This document shows positions 57,901 through 64,000 of a stretch of DNA of 64,000 nucleotides, in pieces. The translations under genes were made by a program, and so were the position numbers. Each line of letters starts with the position of its first letter. The first letter of the stretch is position 1. The notes under the pieces were generated by a model, which was not told the DNA's origin, did no database searches, and was given only the letters and a program-made list of their open reading frames with translations. Source of the DNA: Nemertoderma westbladi (lineage: Eukaryota; Xenacoelomorpha; Nemertodermatida; Nemertodermatidae); NCBI GenBank assembly GCA_032718475.1, contig JAUCBJ010001979.1, positions 1-64,000 of the forward strand, given 5' to 3'.

Positions 57901-60900
57901 TACAGACCATGAATAAGCCAAGGACAGCTCTTTTACAGACCATGAATAAGCCAAGGACAGCTCTACTACAGACCATGAATAAGCCAAGGACAACTCTACT
58001 ACAGACCATGAATAAGCCTAGGACAGCTCTACTACAGACTATGAATAAGCCAAGCAAAGCTCTACTACAGACCATGAATAAGCCAAGGAAAGCTCTACTA
58101 CAGACCATGAATAAGCCAATGAAAGATCTACTGCAGACCATGAATAAGCCAAGGACAGCCCTACTACAGACCATGAATAACCCAAGGACAGCTCTACTAC
58201 AGACAATGAATAAGCCAATGAAAGATCTACTGCAGACCATGAATAAGCCAATGAAAGCTGACAGCTCTACTACAGACTATGAATAAGCCAACGACAGCTC
58301 TACTACAGACCATGAATAAGCCAAGGACAACTCTACTACAGACCATGAATAAGCCTAGGACAGCTCTACTACAGACTATGAATAAGCCAAGCAAAGCTCT
58401 ACTACAGACCATGAATAAGCCAAGGAAAGCTCTACTACAGACCATGAATAAGCCAAGGAAAGCTGAAAGCTATTCTACAGACCATGAATAAGCCAATGAA
58501 AGATCTACTGCAGACCATGAATAAGCCAAGGACAGCCCTACTACAGACCATGAATAAGCCAAGGACAGCTCTACTACAGACCATGAATAAGCCAAGGAAA
58601 GATGACAGCTCTACTACAGTCTATGAATAAGCCAACGACAGCTCTACTACAGACCATGAATAAGCCAAGGACAGCTCTACTACAGACCATGAATAAGCCA
58701 AGGACAGCTCTACTACAGACCATGAATAAGCCAATGAAAGCTGACAGCTCTACTACAGACTATGAATAAGCCAACGACAGCTCTACTACAGACCATGAAT
58801 AAGCCAATGAAAGCTGACAGCTCTACTACAGACCATGAATAAGCCAAGGACAGCTCTACTACAGACCATGAATAAGCCAAGGACAGCTCTTTTACAGACC
58901 ATGAATAAGCCAAGGACAGCTCTACTACAGACCATGAATAAGCCAAGGACAGCTCTACTACAGACCATGAATAAGCCAAGGACAGCTCTACTACAGACCA
59001 TGAATAAGCCAAGGACAGCTCTACTACAGACCATGAATAAGCCAAGGACAGCTCTACTACAGACCATGAATAAGCCAAGGACAGCTCTACTACAGACCAT
59101 GAATAAGCCAAGGACAGCTCTACTAGAGACCATGAATAAGCCAAGGACAGCTCTACTACAGACCATGAATAAGCCAAGGACAGCTTTACTACAGACCATG
59201 AATAAGCCAAGGACAGCTCTACTACAGACCATGAATAAGCCAAGGACAGCTCTACTACAGACTATGAATAACCCAAGGACAGCTCTACTACAGACCATGA
59301 ATAAGCCAAGGACAGCTCTACTACAGACCATGAATAAGCCAAGGACAGCTCTACTACAGACAATGAATAAGCCAAGGACAGCTCTACTACAGACTATGAA
59401 TAAGCCAAGGACAGCTCTACTACAGACTATGAATAAGCCAAGGACAGCTCTACTACAGACCATGAATAACCCAAGGACAGCTCTACTACAGACCATGAAT
59501 AAGCCAAGGAAAACTGACAGCTCTACTACAGACTATGAATAAGCCAACGACAGCTCTACTACAGACCATGAATAAGCCAAGGACAGCTCTACTACAGACC
59601 ATGAATAAGCCAAGGACAGCTCTACTACAGACCATGAATAACCCAAGGACAGCTCTACTACAGACCATGAATAAGCCAAGGACAGCTCTACTACAGACCA
59701 TGAATAACCCAAGGACAGCTCTACTACAGACCATGAATAAGCCAACGACAGCTCTACTACAGACCATGAATAAGCCAATGAAAGCTGACAGCTCTACTAC
59801 AGACCATGAATAAGCCAAGGACAGCTCTACTACAGACCATGAATAAGCCAACGACAGCTCTACTACAGACCATGAATAAGCCAACGACAGCTCTACTACA
59901 GACCATGAATAAGCCAATGAAAGCTGACAGCTCTACTACAGACCATGAATAAGCCAAGGACAGCTCTACTACAGACCATGAATAAGCCAAGGACAGCTCT
60001 TTTACAGACCATGAATAAGCCAAGGACAGCTCTACTACAGACCATGAATAAGCCAAGGACAGCTCTACTACAGACCATGAATAAGCCAAGGACAACTCTA
60101 CTACAGACCATGAATAAGCGAAGGACAGCTCTACTACAGACCATGAATAAGCCAAGGACAGCTCTACTACAGACCATGAATAAGCCAAGGACAGCTCCAC
60201 TAGAGACCATGAATAAGCCAAGGACAGCTCTACTACAGACCATGAATAAGCCAAGGACAGCTCTACTACAGACCATGAATAAGCCAAGGACAGCTCTACT
60301 ACAGACCATGAATAAGCCAAGGACAGCTCTACTACAGACTATGAATAACCCAAGGACAGCTCTACTACAGACCATGAATAAGCCAAGGACAGCTCTACTA
60401 CAGACCATGAATAAGCCAAGGACAGCTCTACTACAGACCATGAATAAGCCAAGGACAGCTCTACTACAGACTATGAATAACCCAAGGACAGCTCTACTAC
60501 AGACCATGAATAAGCCAAGGACAGCTCTACTACAGACCATGAATATGCCAAGGACAGCTCTACTGCAGACCATGAATATGCCAAGGACAGCTCTACTACA
60601 GACCATGAATAAGCCAAGGACAGCTCTACTACAGACAATGAATAACCCAAGGACAGCTCTACTACAGACCATGAATAAGCCAAGGACAGCTCTACTACAG
60701 ACCATGAATAAGCCAAGGACAGCTCTACTACAGACCATGAATAAGCCAAGGACAGCTCTACTACAGACAATGAATAAGCCAAGGACAGCTCTACTACAGA
60801 CTATGAATAAGCCAAGGACAGCTCTACTACAGACCATGAATATGCCAAGGACAGCTCTACTACAGACCATGAATAAGCCAAGGACAGCTCTACTACAGAC

Positions 60901-63190
60901 AATGAATAACCCAAGGACAGCTCTACTACAGACCATGAATAAGCCAAGGACAGCTCTACTACAGACCATGAATAATCCAAGGAAAGCTGACAGCTCTACT
61001 ACAGACCATGAATAAGCCTAGGACAACTCTACTACAGACCATGAATAAGCCAAGGACAGCTCTACTACAGACAATGAATAAGCCAAGGACAGCTCTACTA
61101 CAGACAATGAATAAGCCAAGGACAGCTCTACTACAGTCCATGAATAAGCCAAGGACAGCTCTACAACAGACCATGAATAACCCAAGGACAGCTCTACTAC
61201 AGACAATGAATAACCCAAGGACAGCTCTACTACAGACCATGAATAAGCCAACGACAGCTCTACTACAGACTATGAATAAGCCAACGACAGCTCTACTACA
61301 GACCATGAATAAGCCAAGGACAGCTCTACTACAGACAATGAATAAGCCAATGAAAGATCTACTACAGACTATGAATAAGCCAACGACAGCTCTACTACAG
61401 ACCATGAATAAGCCAAGGACAACTCTACTACAGACCATGAATAAGCCTAGGACAGCTCTACTACAGACTATGAATAAGCCAAGCAAAGCTCTACTACAGA
61501 CCATGAATAAGCCAAGGAAAGCTCTACTACAGACCATGAATAACCCAAGGACAGCTCTACTACAGACCATGAATAAGCCAAGGACAGCTCTACTACAGAC
61601 CATGAATAAGCCAAGGACAGCTCTACTACAGACCATGAATAAGCCAAGGACAGCTCTACTACAGACCATGAATAAGCCAACGACAGCTCTACTACAGACT
61701 ATGAAGAAGCCAATGAAAGCTGACAGCTCTACTACATACTATGAATAAGCCAAGGACAGCTCTACTACAGACTATGAATAAGCCAATGAAAGATCTACTG
61801 CAGACCATTAATAAGCCTAGGACAGCTCTACTACAGACCATGAATAAGCCTAGTATAGCTCTACTACAGACCATGAATAAGCCTAGGACAGCTCTACTAC
61901 AGACCATGAATAAGCCTAGTATAGCTCTACTACAGACCATGAATAAGCCTAGTATAGCTCTACTACAGACCATGAATAAGCCTAGGACAGCTCTACTACA
62001 GACCATGAATAAGCCTAGTATAGCTCTACTACAGACCATGAATAAGCCAAGGACAGCTCTACTACAGACCATGAATAAGCCAAGGACAGCTCTACTACAG
62101 ACTATGAATAAGCCAAGAAAGCTGACAGCTCTACTACAGACCATGAATAAGCCAAGGACAGCTCTACTACAGACCATGAATAAGCCAAGGACAGCTCTAC
62201 TACAGACCATGAATAAGCCTAGGACAGCTCTACTACAGACCATGAATAAGCCAAGGACAGCTCTACTACAGACCATGAATAAGCCAAGAAAGATGACAGC
62301 TCTACTACAGACTATGAATAAGCCAACGACAGCTCTACTACAGACCATGAATAAGCCAAGGACAGCTCTACTACAGACCATGAATAAGCCAAGGACAGCT
62401 CTACTACAGACCATGAATAAGCCAATGAAAGCTGACAGCTCTACTACAGACCATGAATAAGCCAACGACAGCTCTACTACAGACCATGAATAAGCCAATG
62501 AAAGCTGACAGCTCTACTACAGACCATGAATAAGCCAAGGACAGCTCTACTACAGACCATGAATAAGCCAAGGACAGCTCTACTACAGACCATGAATAAG
62601 CCAAGGACAGCTCTACTACAGACCATGAATAAGCCAACGACAGCTCTACTACAGACCATGAATAAGCCAAGGACAGCTCTACTACAGACCATGAATAAGC
62701 CAAGGAAAGATGACAGCTCTACTACAGACTATGAATAAGCCAACGACAGCTCTACTACAGACCATGAATAAGCCAAGGACAGCTCTACTACAGACCATGA
62801 ATAAGCCAAGGACAGCTCTACTACAGACCATGAATAAGCCAAGGACAGCTCTACTACAGACCATGAATAAGCCAAGGACAGCTCTACTACAGACCATGAA
62901 TAAGCCAAGGACAGCTCTACTACAGACCATGAATAAGCCAAGGACAGCTCTACTACAGACCATGAATAAGCCAACGACAGCTCTACTACAGACCATGAAT
63001 AAGCCAATGAAAGATCTACTGCAGACCATGAATAAGCCAAGGACAGCCCTACTACAGACCATGAATAAGCCAAGGACAGCTCTACTACAGACCATGAATA
63101 AGCCAAGGAAAGATGACAGCTCTACTACAGTCTATGAATAAGCCAACGACAGCTCTACTACAGACCATGAATAAGCCAAGGACAGCTCTA

Positions 63191-63985
63191 CTACAGACCA
63201 TGAATAAGCCAATGAAAGCTGACAGCTCTACTACAGACTATGAATAAGCCAACGACAGCTCTACTACAGACCATGAATAAGCCAATGAAAGCTGACAGCT
63301 CTACTACAGACCATGAATAAGCCAAGGACAGCTCTACTACAGACCATGAATAAGCCAAGGACAGCTCTTTTACAGACCATGAATAAGCCAAGGACAGCTC
63401 TACTACAGACCATGAATAAGCCAAGGACAGCTCTACTACAGACCATGAATAAGCCAAGGACAGCTCTACTACAGACCATGAATAAGCCAAGGACAGCTCT
63501 ACTACAGACCATGAATAAGCCAAGGACAGCTCTACTACAGACCATGAATAAGCCAAGGACAGCTCTACTACAGACCATGAATAAGCCAAGGACAGCTCTA
63601 CTAGAGACCATGAATAAGCCAAGGACAGCTCTACTACAGACCATGAATAAGCCAAGGACAGCTCTACTACAGACCATGAATAAGCCAAGGACAGCTCTAC
63701 TACAGACCATGAATAAGCCAAGGACAGCTCTACTACAGACTATGAATAACCCAAGGACAGCTCTACTACAGACCATGAATAAGCCAAGGACAGCTCTACT
63801 ACAGACCATGAATAAGCCAAGGACAGCTCTACTACAGACAATGAATAAGCCAAGGACAGCTCTACTACAGACTATGAATAAGCCAAGGACAGCTCTACTA
63901 CAGACTATGAATAAGCCAAGGACAGCTCTACTACAGACCATGAATAACCCAAGGACAGCTCTACTACAGACCATGAATAAGCCAA
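63191..63985 (+). repeat. Higher-order block C, second copy (first at 58713-59510)
   Basis: The order of variants is the same at a constant offset of 4478, including CTCTTTTACAG, CTAGAGACC and the closing GGAAAACTGA unit. Confidence 0.85.
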
Positions 63986-64000
63986 GGAAAACTGATAGCT

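Larger units (their letters stand above)
35704..64000 (+). repeat. 33-bp satellite, at least 28.3 kb, continuing past the window
   Basis: A clean unit is 39669-39701 (ATGAATAAGCCAAGG then ACAGCTCTACTACAGACC). I estimate 830-860 units. Variants: CCAACG, CCAATG, CCTAGG, CCAAGC and CGAAGG at the junction triplets; AACCC for AAGCC; and an AAAGATATACTCC form limited to about 35760-43130. A 40-bp form with 7 extra bases (AAAGCTG or AAAGATG) occurs at intervals and shifts the reading frame. Since 33 is a multiple of three, runs of normal units are open on both strands and give long repetitive frames, ended by the 40-bp units. I do not treat these as genes. It is probably heterochromatic satellite DNA; a centromeric or other role is not shown. 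Confidence 0.97.

Noticed and set aside
35545-63985. Dozens of frames such as MNKPRTALLQT(n) and MVCSRAVLGLF(n) in the 33-bp satellite
   Set aside because: Same reason; they begin and end wherever 40-bp or stop-bearing units fall, and they are open on both strands at once.
35704-64000. CRISPR-like array
   Set aside because: There are no unique spacers: the whole 33-bp unit repeats with point variants, and the setting is eukaryotic retroelements.
6103-64000. Common origin of the 39-bp and 33-bp satellites
   Set aside because: They share GGTCTGTA (one on the reverse strand) and a loosely similar flank, which is too short to claim descent.

Overview
This looks like repeat-dense, probably intergenic or heterochromatic DNA from an animal genome, most likely an invertebrate. 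The evidence is BEL/Pao-type LTR retrotransposons, an APE-endonuclease LINE in several broken copies, pol III (tRNA-like) SINE pieces, a MITE, and two protein-length-periodic satellites. I see no bacterial operon structure, no rRNA or tRNA gene, and no certain host gene. The species cannot be named from the sequence. LAYOUT. 1-5188: 3' part of a decayed BEL/Pao-type element, with a pol remnant whose RT is deleted, a 1.6 kb spacer, a broken zinc-knuckle ORF, an imperfect polypurine tract and a 1.25 kb LTR. 5211-12231: LINE pieces, a 39-bp satellite of 48 units (6103-7974), and a 210-bp inverted repeat flanking about 5.4 kb. 12232-34281: a very large inverted repeat. Its arms are 3704 nt (left) and 3706 nt (right, once two later insertions are removed). 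They surround a 1.8 kb centre carrying a C2H2-finger/acidic/coiled-coil gene broken by one stop codon. The right arm was hit by a 5'-truncated LINE (18613-22218), itself hit by a solo LTR (18971-20140). The right arm was also hit by a complete LTR retrotransposon (24611-33834) with 538-nt LTRs and a 5-nt target duplication. 34284-35703: a stray copy of arm sequence and an unrecognised broken ORF. 35704-64000: a 33-bp satellite that runs past the window end, with higher-order duplications. HOW THE PARTS WORK TOGETHER. The 9.2 kb LTR element is the most interesting unit. It has near-identical LTRs (I count three differences in 538 nt), so it moved recently, yet it lacks protease, reverse transcriptase and RNase H. 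It keeps a gag-like coiled-coil ORF and a damaged Pao-type integrase. Downstream of the integrase it has an intact 849-codon ORF, which I read as an RNase D/WRN-like 3'-5' exonuclease-like domain followed by three CCHC zinc knuckles. The decayed element at the left edge has the same order (Pao pol, long spacer, 3' zinc-knuckle ORF, LTR). This suggests a lineage of Pao-like elements with a third, 3' ORF. The inverted repeat also preserves the empty target site of the LTR element in its left arm, which gives a clear relative order of events.
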